Shown piece after piece: positions 8,683 to 19,963 of a stretch of 56,645 bases of DNA. The notes beneath the pieces were generated by a model. That model did no database searches. It worked only from the letters and a program-made list of their open reading frames with translations, and was not told the origin of the DNA. Within the stretch, counting starts at the first letter, position 1. The number at the start of each line of letters is the position of its first letter. The stretch lies in IMG/VR virus record IMGVR_UViG_3300000553_000036, positions 1 to 56,645 of that record; one strand, written 5' to 3'. The stretch is from a virus. The translations under genes were made by a program, and so were the position numbers.

Positions 8683-11600
8683 TATCCGCAGTTATTTTCG
8701 TTATTATTTTCAATTGGAGGTAATCCTTCTGGTGTGATGGTTGTATCTACTTCTGATTGTGTAAATAGATCTTCATCTTCTAATAGACCTTCTACATTTT
8801 GTATTCCACCAAAGTAAGCCATGATGTTTTCATTTGGTATAGTCTCATCAGATGTGATAAATCCATTATCTATTACAGACTTTCTTGGTGTAAGATAGAA
8901 CTCATTAGCAAACTTACCATCACCCCAAGCATTAATTGCTTTGTAAATATAGTTTAATTTTCCATCACCTCTATCATATGAACCAATTTTTTTGAACAGT
9001 CCTTTGTTTTTATAAGACAAATCTCCTTCTTTTCTCATCTTAGCTTTTTCAGCTTGAGATATATTCTTTTCCCATGTATATACAAGAACATCACTGTCTG
9101 ATTCTTTAGATAAAGCACTGATTCTTAATAGCTGAGGAATATCACCAGCCTTCATAGCATTGTATACATCTGCATGAAATGCCATGTTTTCATTGTATGT
9201 ACGCTCATTATATATAGGATCATACTTAGCTTTAGCTGACATGTGAGGAACAACATCACTATAGTTCCAGAATGTTCTTTCAAATACATTTAGTTTCTCG
9301 AAATCTGGAAGAGTTGATAACTGTTCCAAATCTGATAATGTATCATTATACACTCTCTTAATATCTTCATAAGGAAGGAATGATGTAAATGATATATTAG
9401 AATCAGTAAGACCTGATTGTAATACAGATAGATTAACAAGTTTGTTATATAAATCTTCTTTATCTTCCCCTTTCAAATATTCTTTTAACTCTTGGAATGC
9501 ATGTATCAATTGGTTTTGATCATACACTTTATTGTTCTTATTTCTAATTTGAATGTTATTAACCTCACCAGGAGCACCAAAATGTGGCTTTAAGATGTTA
9601 ATCACCTGATTATTATATAAAGGATGGTTAGTATCTTTTTTAACCTTCTTAACAAAGTTCCAAACCTTCTTAGCTGTATTATCATTTCCTATTAACTGAG
9701 ACTTAATTTTCTTATTCAATCCTTCATTAGTTTGAACAGCCCAGTCAAATAATGTAGCTACAGCTCTTTGAGAAGTTCTTACAAAGTCTCTATCATTCAT
9801 ATCTATATAAGGAGTGAGAACTTTTTCTAATATGTCTCTTGTTCTTCCTTGATCAGCTTTTAATATTGTAGATAGAGCATTTCTTACATCACTTATATTT
9901 TCCATTAACTTTCCAAGGAACGAATTCTTTAATAAAGAATCTGCAGAATTAAATATACTATCTCTAGCAGCATCCAATTGTTGCATTTTTCTGAACAATA
10001 AGAATGGATCATTGAATGAAGCTGTATCAAAGTTAGTACCTTGTGTAAGCTTAAACATATGTTCAGCCATCTTAGCATATTTCAAGAACTCATTAAGAAT
10101 AAATCTTTGCTCAGACTTATCCACCTTACTAAGATTAGTTTTTCCTACATTATCAAGTAGCTTTTCTTTAGAAGGCATTTTACTAGTGAAATATCCACTA
10201 CTAACATATCTCTTCTGAACTTTATTAAGTATTGTTGTATTAAATAACCATGTATACCCATTCTTTTCTAACTCACGTAAGTAATCACGAACAATTGGTT
10301 GGTTCATGAAATAAGCTGTTGTATCAATAGGTACTCCAATCTTAGTTAAGAACATCCATGTAGACGCTACATTTGGTGTAGCACCTAATTCCATAATCCA
10401 TGGACCTTTAGATATATCCACATAACCATCAATAAATTGTCCAAGAATATCAGAGATGAATTCACCATCTGCATTCTTAATCATTGATAATGTAGGTTTG
10501 CCATCTATTTGATTATACTTATCAAACTTAATTTTACCATCTCCTAAGAACTTAGCATCTGCAGCACTTAATAATCCTTTCTTAGCATTGAAATCTAGAA
10601 CAATAGGAGATCTCTGATTTAAAGAATGATTTGTTTGGTTCACAGCTGCAATACCAATTGCATATTTACCAGTTACAAATGCATGTCTTAATGTAGACAT
10701 AAATCTTCTACTCAACATGTTACCAGTGGATTCATAATCAAATGATCCAAGTCCCATTTTATCTACAATTGTTTTAGCTAAACCTTTTAATTGATCAGCT
10801 GAGTTAGGGGTCGTAAGTCTTTCAAAGTTTAAAGGATGACTAATTAGATTCTGTAAAGATTGAATATAAGCATTCTCTAAATTTCCTTTACCTTCACCTT
10901 TTAAAGATAACATTCTAGGAACACCCCTTTCACTATCATCTACATTTTTTAAGTAGATAGATAGTTTATCTATATCAAAATCCGATCCAACCTTCTTCAC
11001 TAAAGCAGAAGGGATTACCACAGAATCACCAAACTCTTCAGGAAGAAATCTAGCTATTTTAAATACATCAATTGAGTTCTGTTTCTGTGTAGGAATACGA
11101 AAAGCTACACCTTCTAATATACCAGAATCTTTTAATTCTTTAATAAGTTCTTCATCAGATAGATCTGACTTAAACCATCTACCCACCATAATCTCACATG
11201 TGCGTTGACCATCTTTATCTTCATAGAACTTAAGAGTATCAGATGTATATGCATTCTTACCATTCACCTTTACAGCTTCCACCTTATTAGATTCTAATAA
11301 TGTAGAAGGAACTTGCACTTTCATACCACCATTAATCTTAGGACTAATTACTTCTCTATCAGCAATAGAATATAAAATGTTTCTAATTTGTTGGTAAGCA
11401 GGAGTGGCTTCAATCACTACATCACCATCTTTAAATCCTTGTAATGCATCAATGATATTGTCATTAACTTCTCTTCTAGTTAACTCTCTTCTTAATGTAT
11501 CAGCTAACTTATCAACATTAGTTAACTTATATCCTCCATCTACTTTCTCGATATTAAATGTTTTCAATAGTGAGTTAACACCACTTTCAATCATTCTCTC

Positions 11601-14600
11601 AAGAATATTTTGGTTATTCTTTATCTCTTTATATAAAGGAGAAGCTTTTTCTCTTTCAGCTTCTGTTTTCAAACTGTACCAATCTTCATAACTTCCTTTG
11701 TAATCAATAGGAACACCTGCTGCCATGAAATCTAATGTAGAAAGCTTGGTCATTTGAGATCCTCTTGTCACTTGGTTATCTTCTTTAGAAGGAACCTCAG
11801 ACTGTACACTCATGATAGAGAATGGTACATTTACTATTCCATTAAATGGAGCTTCATTAAAATCTCCAGTGTTTGGATCATATAAGTTATGAACTTCTTC
11901 AGCTCCTACCTTTCTACCACTTTTATATACAGCATAGTCAATACCTTCAGCTTGCATCTTGTTATATAACTTAACAGCGTTAGATTCAGCATTAAGTTCT
12001 TTTGATGCTCTATAAGATAGGACAGTTAAGGCAAACTTATCTAATACAATATCATTATAGTTTTGACCATTTGCTTTATTACCAGTTACAATAGGTTTAC
12101 TAGGAGTGTATGTACGTCTGATTTGAGGATTGGCATCTCTTAATGTTCTCTTTTCAGCACTAGTTAACTTTTCACCTTTATCTTGTTTCTCCCATGCAAT
12201 ATCATATTCATATTGTCTTTCTTGTTGTGTATCCCACTCACCAGCTCTAATTTTAAAGTTACGATGTGCAGGTAGAGCAATAATACCACCACCATCTGTT
12301 TCTTCCCATGCACCATAATTAGGTAGATCATTAGTAGCAAATACATCACCAAGAGTTATTGTTTTGAAAGAATCTACATTAAAGTCTGTATGACCAATTT
12401 TACCCTTTGCAAATTTCTTATTCCAAACATTATCTAAAGCTGTATTCATTTCTACAGAATCAGCAATGATAGATTGTCTAGGAGAGTTAAAGCTTTTGAT
12501 ACGTTTTAATTCATCAGAGTATTGATATGGATCAGAATACAGCACCTTATGAAGCTCTATATTATTCATAATATAGTTAGCAGATAATGTAGCTAATTCT
12601 CTTTCTAATTCTTCTGGTTTCATTAATTCTTTACCAAATGATAAACCTTCTGTCTTAAAGCCATTATCATATGCCTTTAATAAGTTGTAATCAATTAGTG
12701 TTTTCTTTAATGATTCTTTTTCTTTATTTATAAAGTCTGTAACTTTTTCAGCAATCTGATTAACTTTAGTATCTGCATCAGTAAAACTATCATACACTTG
12801 TTCAGCTGTACCAAGTCTAGAGATGACATCATTGTGCAACTCTTCTCCTAGAATAGCCTTGAAGAAACGTAAGTCATTAGTGTTTCTATTTTTTGCTACA
12901 GTACGATCTTCCTTAGCTAAGTTAAACTCATCTATAAAATATCCTCTGAATTTATCATGTATAGCTTTATAGTCTGTAAGAATATCACTAGTATTAATTC
13001 TATTACCCATGAATAACATCCACTCAAGAGCAGCATCACCAGGAATTAGATTTAAATAGTATCCTTCTTTATTAAGATTGATCTCTTGTAACAGTCTATC
13101 TTTATAAGTTAATTTAGATGATTCTTTCTGTTTACCAGTTTCTTCATCAATAACACCACCAGCATATCCAGTGTGCATTAGTTGTTTAGCATCAAATTCT
13201 GCATCCTCATCTGTCTCAATTCTATCTCCAGATTCTTTATCAAACATTGAATACAGTAAGTCAGAATTCTTGCTAAATGTATCAGTTAGTAAGTATTCAT
13301 ATTGTGTACCTGTAAGTTCGCTTAAGTTATCAATTTGTGATAGATGATCATATAAATCACTAGCAGCATTTGTTCCAATAAATGATTGAGTCATCTCACC
13401 ATTAATATTGTAGAATGTACTACTAAATTCAGGATTATCCATCTTAGCTTTAATCTCAGCTAATTGACGCAAACGCTTATCAATATCTAATGATTTACCA
13501 GAGAAGCTCACCACCTGTTTAGCTTGAGCAATACTCTGTCTAATACCATTCACTGCCTTAGAGAATAATGATTTCTCAGGCATTGTTGATAGTTTCTTAT
13601 AGTCAAATTCAATACCAAGTTCTTTTAAGAAGTCTACTTGTGATTGTAAACTATCAAGTTTTACTTCTGTAATAGCACTTGCATTACCATAATATATATT
13701 CTTATATGAGTTGTAAGTAAAGTACTTACTTCCATTATCTATAGATCCTTTAATATCTTCAATAAAATCTTGTTGTGTTTGTCTAGCAGCTGTAGAAAAG
13801 TTAGCATCTCCCACCTGTACATCACCATTTGCTAATAGATATACATTCTTAACTGTAGGAGATTGTTTCTTAAATGTTTTCCATAAAGAAGCCAATAGCT
13901 GTAAATCAGTCTTATTATCTAATTCATCTAAGTTTCTCATCTTACTAAGACGATTATAAAGCTTAGTGTACTTAGAATCTTTTATAGACATGTCTTTAAT
14001 TCTGTTCACCATTTCAGTGATGTTACGAGAATTATGTGTATTATTCATTACACTAATAAATGTCTCACTCATTGGAACTAATGTATAGCCTCCAATAGAA
14101 GATAGTTTATTAGTACCATCTATATTAGTAACAGGAAGACTAGCTAGCAATAATTTAATTGCTGCACTAGCTTTTTTCATATGATCTATTTTACTAGCAT
14201 CACCATATGCATCATCTTTAGACCTATCCATTGTAGGAATTAACTCATCATTCTCATCAAACTCAATACCATAAGACTTGATATATTCTTCATGTTTAGC
14301 TTGAATAGCTTCCCAGTTATCTAATATATTTCCATATAAAGTGTTATTTGCCTCAATTGCTGCATTTACTTCTTCAGGAGATTCATCAGTCATCTTTTCT
14401 AACTGAACAACATTCTCAGCAATTAAATCACCTAATTCATCTTGAAGCTTTTGATAAACTTCTGCTTTATTAGTGGTACCACCTACAAGATCAAATAATC
14501 CTTTATTAGATTCAAATAAATCTTTTACAGTGGTATAAGTCATGTGTTGCATGATATCATTAATCTGTCCACCTGTAAATCCAGCTAATTTAAACTCACT

Positions 14601-17600
14601 GTTTTCATCACCAATAGCACTATCTATATTCACTATACCCTGTTGAGCAAATGATAATCCAGCTAAGTTTGGAGAGTATTCTGCATAATAACCTGTACCA
14701 ATATTCTCAAATAATCTATTTGTATTCTCTTCTGCTTTAGTTCCAACAAAGAATGTTTTAATCCAGTCTATAATCTGTGAGAAGATTCTAGATATTAATG
14801 ACTTACCTTCTTGAGCATCTTGTTTTAATGTACGATCTCTGAACTCTTCAGCTAGTTTTTCTTTAATATCTTGATCTGTAGCTTCAGAATAATTAATCTC
14901 TCTAGCAGTGAATACATCTGTATAAGAACCTTTTCTGTTTCTAAATTCAGTTCTTATAGCATCTTGTTCAGCTTGAGAAGTAAACATCTTCCATACAGCT
15001 TCAAACACCTCATGATAAGCTGTTCCCACTTCTGCATTTTGATATAAATAGATAGCACCATCCTTTAACATACCCCAAGCTAATTTACCATTAGTTGCTT
15101 GAATAATGTTATTCACTTTATATACAGGAATATTTGGTATGGTTTTACCTATCCATTGTTCTACCTTCTTCCAGTTTTCTGTTTGAAAATTATTTAAGTT
15201 ACTATTAATCTGTAGTCTATAATCACTTCCTCTCTTGCTATCTCCTTGTTGCTTTCTCTGATTAATCTTTTGCTGTAAGCTAGGATTCACCTTAGGAGCT
15301 TCAGCAGTAATAGGGGCTTCAGGAGCAATGGCTGCTTGTTCTTTAAGTTGTTTAGCTATAATATTTCTAATAAGATTCTTAGCTATAGCAAATGCTTCTT
15401 CATCAGTTGAATCTGCTGTAACACCAGTGCCAGGAATTTCTGCTAATTTACCAGTGATTGTTTCTAATGTTATCTTAAATGCACCATCTTCATTCTCATC
15501 AGGAAGTTTTATACCTTCAATAATTGCAGCATTAGGATCAAACTTTTCTGGATCAACACTAAATGTAATAGCTACATTTCCAAGTTTATCAGAAAGTTTA
15601 ATTGTATTCTTTTCTCCATTAGTATCAAACTTCTTACTCTCTTCTTTAGTGGTAGTCACCTTAGTTTCTTTAGCTGGTAAAGCTTCTGCAGAACTACTAC
15701 TATTCTTATCTGCTAATGTAAAATAGATTCCTTTTCTATTAGTATCTGTAGCATTTTTAAGAGGTCTGATTTGTGTTGTCAAAGGAATATCTACACTAGA
15801 TCTTTTTCTTCCTTCTGGATCATTAGGAGATAATAAATATGATTGATAGTTCTGCCACTCTCTGGTTTTAATACCATCAGCATCAATATCTGTAATTTCT
15901 GTATACTTAGAGTTCCAAGGTTTTGTTTTAGAACCTTTTGTTAAAGATGAATTAACATTATGGTATAATCCAGCAAGTCTATCTATAATAGCTTCTTTAT
16001 TCTTATCAAGCTCTTTAGGATCAAGATAAAACTCTTGTTCATCTTTACCAATCTTTAATTTCATGTTCTCAAAGAACACACTACTATATCCAGCTTCTTT
16101 TCTATTTCCTTGAGCATCTGTAGGAGTGCCCCAATACACAACTGACTTTAACCAGTTGTATAACATTTGAGATTCTCCAGATTTAAGATTACCATCATTA
16201 ATTAAGTTAGTGGCAAGCTTATTAATAGCATTATATATTAATGTAGCTTCTGTACGAGTGAATTGTCTATTATCCACTTTAACCATTCCGTTAGCAGTGA
16301 ATACTGTAGGCAATCCTTTGATGTTATTCATAGTGACAGATCCTCTTGTTTGAGCATCATCACTTGTAGCAACACCTATCACTCTCTTTGTTCTTAGTTG
16401 TTTATCAGTAACTAATCCAGCATCTGTTACAGGAGTTCTAGCATTATAATCTCTTTCAAACTTACCAGAAGCACTTAATTCTCCTACATAATCAGGAGTT
16501 CCAAAAGATGCTTGTATTTGGTATAAGTTAGATGTAGGAGAATCTAATGTTTGTTTTCTCCAGTTATTATATTCTTTTGTAAGAGCTTCTACATCTTCTT
16601 CTGATGTTGTATCTCTAAACATAGAGCCACCACCAGACCAAGTTAAAGTTTTAGGAAACACTTGATATATAGTGTTCTCTAATGTAGGTTTAGTTAATTT
16701 TTTACCATTAACATCTACAAAATATTTCTCACCACTAACAGGATCTACTCCCATTACAACTAATGCAATAGTTTGTTTAGGATCAATATCTTCACCACCT
16801 GTACCTTTATCTTTCAACCATTGTGTAAGACCAGGTACACCAATTATAGCTTCATTACCTGATGTAACAATAACACCACGAAAGTTATCATTACCAGGTA
16901 GGTCATAAAAGTTAGCACCAAACTGATTAGCACGCACATGATGTGCTGCTAAAGGAGTCTTTTGAGAATATCCTTCAACAGGAGCACTAGTACTATTAAC
17001 TACTTGCTCATCTGTTTTTTTAGGATCTATTTCATAAGGTCTATCAAAATCAGCTGTAGGAACACTATCTGTATCTGCAGTAGTTTTTAACTCTTTAGAG
17101 AGATTATCGTTTTGTGTAAGTTTTTGCTTGGTAAGTCTTTCATCTAACTCAGCTTGACTATCTTCTTTAAACTTCTTCTCTATAGCATCAGTTAACTCTG
17201 CATTGTTTAATGCATTAATATATTGTAACTTATCAGTTCCTTCTGTAGGCTTTTCAATACTAGAGAACTTCTCATCTTTTAAAGTTTCATCAATGGCATT
17301 ATCCATTGTTTTCTTAAGCTCTTCAGGATCATGTTCTGTATTGGCTATATTATATCCTGTAAATTCTTCTGGAGTTAGATATTCTGTAGTTCCATTAGGG
17401 TTGGTTATCTGATATTTACCATCAACTAGTCCTGCATTAAGAGTTATCTTAGGAGCAAGAGTTAATGTATTATCTTCTCTATGAACAAGATCAGTTAAAG
17501 GATATGTATCTCCAACATTTAATTCTTTGTCAACTGTTTTATCAGTGTCATTTAAATCCACTTGTTTTATAGATGCAGCAGTGTTAGGAGTGCTAGGACT

Positions 17601-19949
17601 GTTCTTAAGATCTTCAACTATTTTCTTATTAGCTTCTGTTTGTTTTTTTACAGCATCAAATGTATTTCTAAAATTAGTCTTATCTATAGATGATCTATAT
17701 CCTTCTTTAGTAATTTCTAAAGACTTTTCTAATGCTTCATTTTCATCTAGTAATCTATTTGCTCTAACTTCTTGAGGAGATGATGGTTTTTCCACCTTCT
17801 CTAATATTCCTAATCCTGCTAATTCAGCAGTGTTCTTTCTCAACTGAGAGTTAAAGAATATCTGATCTGCTGCATTGAAGTATTGATAATTCTTTACACC
17901 TTCAATATATTGACCTGCAAGTTTAACTTCATCAGGATTATTCTTATCTACATTAAGACTAGTGAACCCAGCATGTCTTTGATCAATAGCATCGTGTGCC
18001 TTTTTCAATTCTAATGCATGAGTGATGTTTCTTTGTAGTTGAATTTCAGGAGTAATTTCTATACCTGCTTCATTATCATTCACTCTATTAATATCTTCTT
18101 TTTGATTCTTAGCTTCAAACCTTAATAGATTATTTAAATATTCCATTCCATTAGGATCATCAAAGAAGTTCTGACCTAATGCAGCTAATGAATTAAAGTT
18201 TAATTGATCTAATGCTAATTTATTACCATCTTTAATAGCTTGTACCTTTGCTAATATTTCAGTTTGAGAATCCATTAAAGATGCTCCTAATGAAGCAAGT
18301 CTTTCTTGGTTAAACTTAGGTTGAGGTTTTCCTTCATTATCAACAGTTGTAACTATAGCACCTTTCTCATCTTTTTCAAAAATATCATCTGGTGTATTAA
18401 AATATCTTCTTCTAGCAGTTGCTTGCAGTATTCCTTTTTTAAAGTTTTCTGCAGCTTCATCTTGTTTTGTATATTCTTTTGTAGCTATACTTTTAGCATG
18501 TCCACCTAAGGTCATTAACATACCTTGAATAGTACCTAGAGCAATATTGTTCTGACCATTAGGATCATTAACATTATCTATCCAGTCTGTCATGATACTA
18601 GCAAATCCACCTTGGTCTTTCTTTATACTACCATTTTTTACTTTACCAGCAATAGAGTCTTCTAAATATCTACCAATGGCTACTTGAGCACTTTCATTTT
18701 GACCATGCTCTAACCCTGTTAAAAATGTCTTTCCTAATAATTTACCTATTGTAGGTTTAGAACTAGTCACTGTAGTTTCTAAAGCTTCAAGTGTTTCTGC
18801 ATTAAAATATTTCTTTAATGCACTTTGAGCAGTTTTTGCTGTAGAAAATATCTGAGGAAGTTCATATAATGATGCACCTATACTTAAAGGAAGTGTATAA
18901 ACAAATCCTTTCATTGCACCCTCTGCTGCTTTTTGTTCTATCTCATCATTTGATACATTAATTAATCCTTGATCTCTTTGTTCTTGTAAAGATTTTCTAA
19001 TTGCCACTTGAGCTTCTTTACCATTCAATCCAGACTGACCAATTACATTCCAAGTGTATAATTCTGCTTTTTGAGCACCTTGTATAAGTCCTTTAAATCT
19101 TAATGCTGTAGCAGCCTCTAAATCAGAAGCTCCTGTACCAGCCACTTTATATATTTGGTTACCTAGCATTTTACCAAGCTTACCATATAATTCAGGATTT
19201 TCAGAAAGAGCTTGAATTCCTTTTGCTCCAAGTCCTGTAGCTCTTAATCCTCCAGCTTCTTCCATTGCTCCAAATAATCCAATCCCTTTAGCTTCTAATG
19301 CTCCAGGAGCAATCATAGATGCTGTAAGAGCAAGACGATCTGCAGCATCATCTAACCACCAACTAGAAGTAGTTAACTTACTCCAGATGTTACCATTAGT
19401 GTATTTAGCACTTTTATATATAGGATTGGTTTCTTCCACTTTGTTTTTCCAAAGATCTCCTAGGTTAGTCATGAAGTTATCTGTCATTAAAGAGACAGCA
19501 TTTCCATTATTAACAAGATCTCCTTTTCCACCAACTGCTTCATTTGCTAAATTAGCTATTCCACCAATAGCTGCAGGAACTGCACCTAATATAAATCCAG
19601 CATTTTGTAAGAAATATGCTCCTGTTTTATTAACAAAGTTCCATCCAGCATTTGCCACTCTATCTAGTCCAGATTGTCCTTGTGCATGATAATCCTCTTG
19701 ATCTCCAATAGTGGGATTATAAACACCATATCTTTTATTATCTATTAATTCTTTTGTACTATATACAACATCAGGTTTACTATAGTTAGATGTATCACTA
19801 TAATAATCAATTAGGTCCATACCATTAGTGCGTGGTGCAGCACCATCACTATCAAGTTGTGGAATTACTGCAGCTGGATTGTAAGCAGACTTACGTTCTA
19901 CAGGAGTATCAGGAGTTATTATTGGATCTAAACCTTGAAAATCTGGCAT
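8682..19949 (-). CDS. crAss-like virion RNA polymerase, giant multidomain protein (3755 aa)
   Basis: The largest gene of the window. The C-terminal third carries the crAss-like virion RNA polymerase signature: a VGSDFDIDKL segment with D2990, D2992 and D2994 as the predicted Mg2+-binding DxDxD loop. It is preceded by an IPTQKQNS...FLPEEFGDSVVIP segment and by a QVTRGSQMTKL segment around G2730 of the first barrel region. This family, characterised in Cellulophaga phage phi14:2, is a single-chain double-psi beta-barrel polymerase that is packaged in the virion, ejected and transcribes early genes. The characterised enzyme is about 2180 residues, so this protein carries a long N-terminal extension. 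The extension contains a hydrophobic segment (about 111-139) and an HEVFE motif (H1646, E1647, E1650) in a region resembling phage metallopeptidase domains. It could be processed after synthesis. Polymerase identity is strong; the function of the extension is unknown. Confidence 0.9.
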   Translation of the reverse strand: MPDFQGLDPIITPDTPVERKSAYNPAAVIPQLDSDGAAPRTNGMDLIDYYSDTSNYSKPDVVYSTKELIDNKRYGVYNPTIGDQEDYHAQGQSGLDRVANAGWNFVNKTGAYFLQNAGFILGAVPAAIGGIANLANEAVGGKGDLVNNGNAVSLMTDNFMTNLGDLWKNKVEETNPIYKSAKYTNGNIWSKLTTSSWWLDDAADRLALTASMIAPGALEAKGIGLFGAMEEAGGLRATGLGAKGIQALSENPELYGKLGKMLGNQIYKVAGTGASDLEAATALRFKGLIQGAQKAELYTWNVIGQSGLNGKEAQVAIRKSLQEQRDQGLINVSNDEIEQKAAEGAMKGFVYTLPLSIGASLYELPQIFSTAKTAQSALKKYFNAETLEALETTVTSSKPTIGKLLGKTFLTGLEHGQNESAQVAIGRYLEDSIAGKVKNGSIKKDQGGFASIMTDWIDNVNDPNGQNNIALGTIQGMLMTLGGHAKSIATKEYTKQDEAAENFKKGILQATARRRYFNTPDDIFEKDEKGAIVTTVDNEGKPQPKFNQERLASLGASLMDSQTEILAKVQAIKDGNKLALDQLNFNSLAALGQNFFDDPNGMEYLNNLLRFEAKNQKEDINRVNDNEAGIEITPEIQLQRNITHALELKKAHDAIDQRHAGFTSLNVDKNNPDEVKLAGQYIEGVKNYQYFNAADQIFFNSQLRKNTAELAGLGILEKVEKPSSPQEVRANRLLDENEALEKSLEITKEGYRSSIDKTNFRNTFDAVKKQTEANKKIVEDLKNSPSTPNTAASIKQVDLNDTDKTVDKELNVGDTYPLTDLVHREDNTLTLAPKITLNAGLVDGKYQITNPNGTTEYLTPEEFTGYNIANTEHDPEELKKTMDNAIDETLKDEKFSSIEKPTEGTDKLQYINALNNAELTDAIEKKFKEDSQAELDERLTKQKLTQNDNLSKELKTTADTDSVPTADFDRPYEIDPKKTDEQVVNSTSAPVEGYSQKTPLAAHHVRANQFGANFYDLPGNDNFRGVIVTSGNEAIIGVPGLTQWLKDKGTGGEDIDPKQTIALVVMGVDPVSGEKYFVDVNGKKLTKPTLENTIYQVFPKTLTWSGGGSMFRDTTSEEDVEALTKEYNNWRKQTLDSPTSNLYQIQASFGTPDYVGELSASGKFERDYNARTPVTDAGLVTDKQLRTKRVIGVATSDDAQTRGSVTMNNIKGLPTVFTANGMVKVDNRQFTRTEATLIYNAINKLATNLINDGNLKSGESQMLYNWLKSVVYWGTPTDAQGNRKEAGYSSVFFENMKLKIGKDEQEFYLDPKELDKNKEAIIDRLAGLYHNVNSSLTKGSKTKPWNSKYTEITDIDADGIKTREWQNYQSYLLSPNDPEGRKRSSVDIPLTTQIRPLKNATDTNRKGIYFTLADKNSSSSAEALPAKETKVTTTKEESKKFDTNGEKNTIKLSDKLGNVAITFSVDPEKFDPNAAIIEGIKLPDENEDGAFKITLETITGKLAEIPGTGVTADSTDEEAFAIAKNLIRNIIAKQLKEQAAIAPEAPITAEAPKVNPSLQQKINQRKQQGDSKRGSDYRLQINSNLNNFQTENWKKVEQWIGKTIPNIPVYKVNNIIQATNGKLAWGMLKDGAIYLYQNAEVGTAYHEVFEAVWKMFTSQAEQDAIRTEFRNRKGSYTDVFTAREINYSEATDQDIKEKLAEEFRDRTLKQDAQEGKSLISRIFSQIIDWIKTFFVGTKAEENTNRLFENIGTGYYAEYSPNLAGLSFAQQGIVNIDSAIGDENSEFKLAGFTGGQINDIMQHMTYTTVKDLFESNKGLFDLVGGTTNKAEVYQKLQDELGDLIAENVVQLEKMTDESPEEVNAAIEANNTLYGNILDNWEAIQAKHEEYIKSYGIEFDENDELIPTMDRSKDDAYGDASKIDHMKKASAAIKLLLASLPVTNIDGTNKLSSIGGYTLVPMSETFISVMNNTHNSRNITEMVNRIKDMSIKDSKYTKLYNRLSKMRNLDELDNKTDLQLLASLWKTFKKQSPTVKNVYLLANGDVQVGDANFSTAARQTQQDFIEDIKGSIDNGSKYFTYNSYKNIYYGNASAITEVKLDSLQSQVDFLKELGIEFDYKKLSTMPEKSLFSKAVNGIRQSIAQAKQVVSFSGKSLDIDKRLRQLAEIKAKMDNPEFSSTFYNINGEMTQSFIGTNAASDLYDHLSQIDNLSELTGTQYEYLLTDTFSKNSDLLYSMFDKESGDRIETDEDAEFDAKQLMHTGYAGGVIDEETGKQKESSKLTYKDRLLQEINLNKEGYYLNLIPGDAALEWMLFMGNRINTSDILTDYKAIHDKFRGYFIDEFNLAKEDRTVAKNRNTNDLRFFKAILGEELHNDVISRLGTAEQVYDSFTDADTKVNQIAEKVTDFINKEKESLKKTLIDYNLLKAYDNGFKTEGLSFGKELMKPEELERELATLSANYIMNNIELHKVLYSDPYQYSDELKRIKSFNSPRQSIIADSVEMNTALDNVWNKKFAKGKIGHTDFNVDSFKTITLGDVFATNDLPNYGAWEETDGGGIIALPAHRNFKIRAGEWDTQQERQYEYDIAWEKQDKGEKLTSAEKRTLRDANPQIRRTYTPSKPIVTGNKANGQNYNDIVLDKFALTVLSYRASKELNAESNAVKLYNKMQAEGIDYAVYKSGRKVGAEEVHNLYDPNTGDFNEAPFNGIVNVPFSIMSVQSEVPSKEDNQVTRGSQMTKLSTLDFMAAGVPIDYKGSYEDWYSLKTEAEREKASPLYKEIKNNQNILERMIESGVNSLLKTFNIEKVDGGYKLTNVDKLADTLRRELTRREVNDNIIDALQGFKDGDVVIEATPAYQQIRNILYSIADREVISPKINGGMKVQVPSTLLESNKVEAVKVNGKNAYTSDTLKFYEDKDGQRTCEIMVGRWFKSDLSDEELIKELKDSGILEGVAFRIPTQKQNSIDVFKIARFLPEEFGDSVVIPSALVKKVGSDFDIDKLSIYLKNVDDSERGVPRMLSLKGEGKGNLENAYIQSLQNLISHPLNFERLTTPNSADQLKGLAKTIVDKMGLGSFDYESTGNMLSRRFMSTLRHAFVTGKYAIGIAAVNQTNHSLNQRSPIVLDFNAKKGLLSAADAKFLGDGKIKFDKYNQIDGKPTLSMIKNADGEFISDILGQFIDGYVDISKGPWIMELGATPNVASTWMFLTKIGVPIDTTAYFMNQPIVRDYLRELEKNGYTWLFNTTILNKVQKRYVSSGYFTSKMPSKEKLLDNVGKTNLSKVDKSEQRFILNEFLKYAKMAEHMFKLTQGTNFDTASFNDPFLLFRKMQQLDAARDSIFNSADSLLKNSFLGKLMENISDVRNALSTILKADQGRTRDILEKVLTPYIDMNDRDFVRTSQRAVATLFDWAVQTNEGLNKKIKSQLIGNDNTAKKVWNFVKKVKKDTNHPLYNNQVINILKPHFGAPGEVNNIQIRNKNNKVYDQNQLIHAFQELKEYLKGEDKEDLYNKLVNLSVLQSGLTDSNISFTSFLPYEDIKRVYNDTLSDLEQLSTLPDFEKLNVFERTFWNYSDVVPHMSAKAKYDPIYNERTYNENMAFHADVYNAMKAGDIPQLLRISALSKESDSDVLVYTWEKNISQAEKAKMRKEGDLSYKNKGLFKKIGSYDRGDGKLNYIYKAINAWGDGKFANEFYLTPRKSVIDNGFITSDETIPNENIMAYFGGIQNVEGLLEDEDLFTQSEVDTTITPEGLPPIENNNENNCG

Positions 19950-19963
19950 CTTGAATTCTTTTT

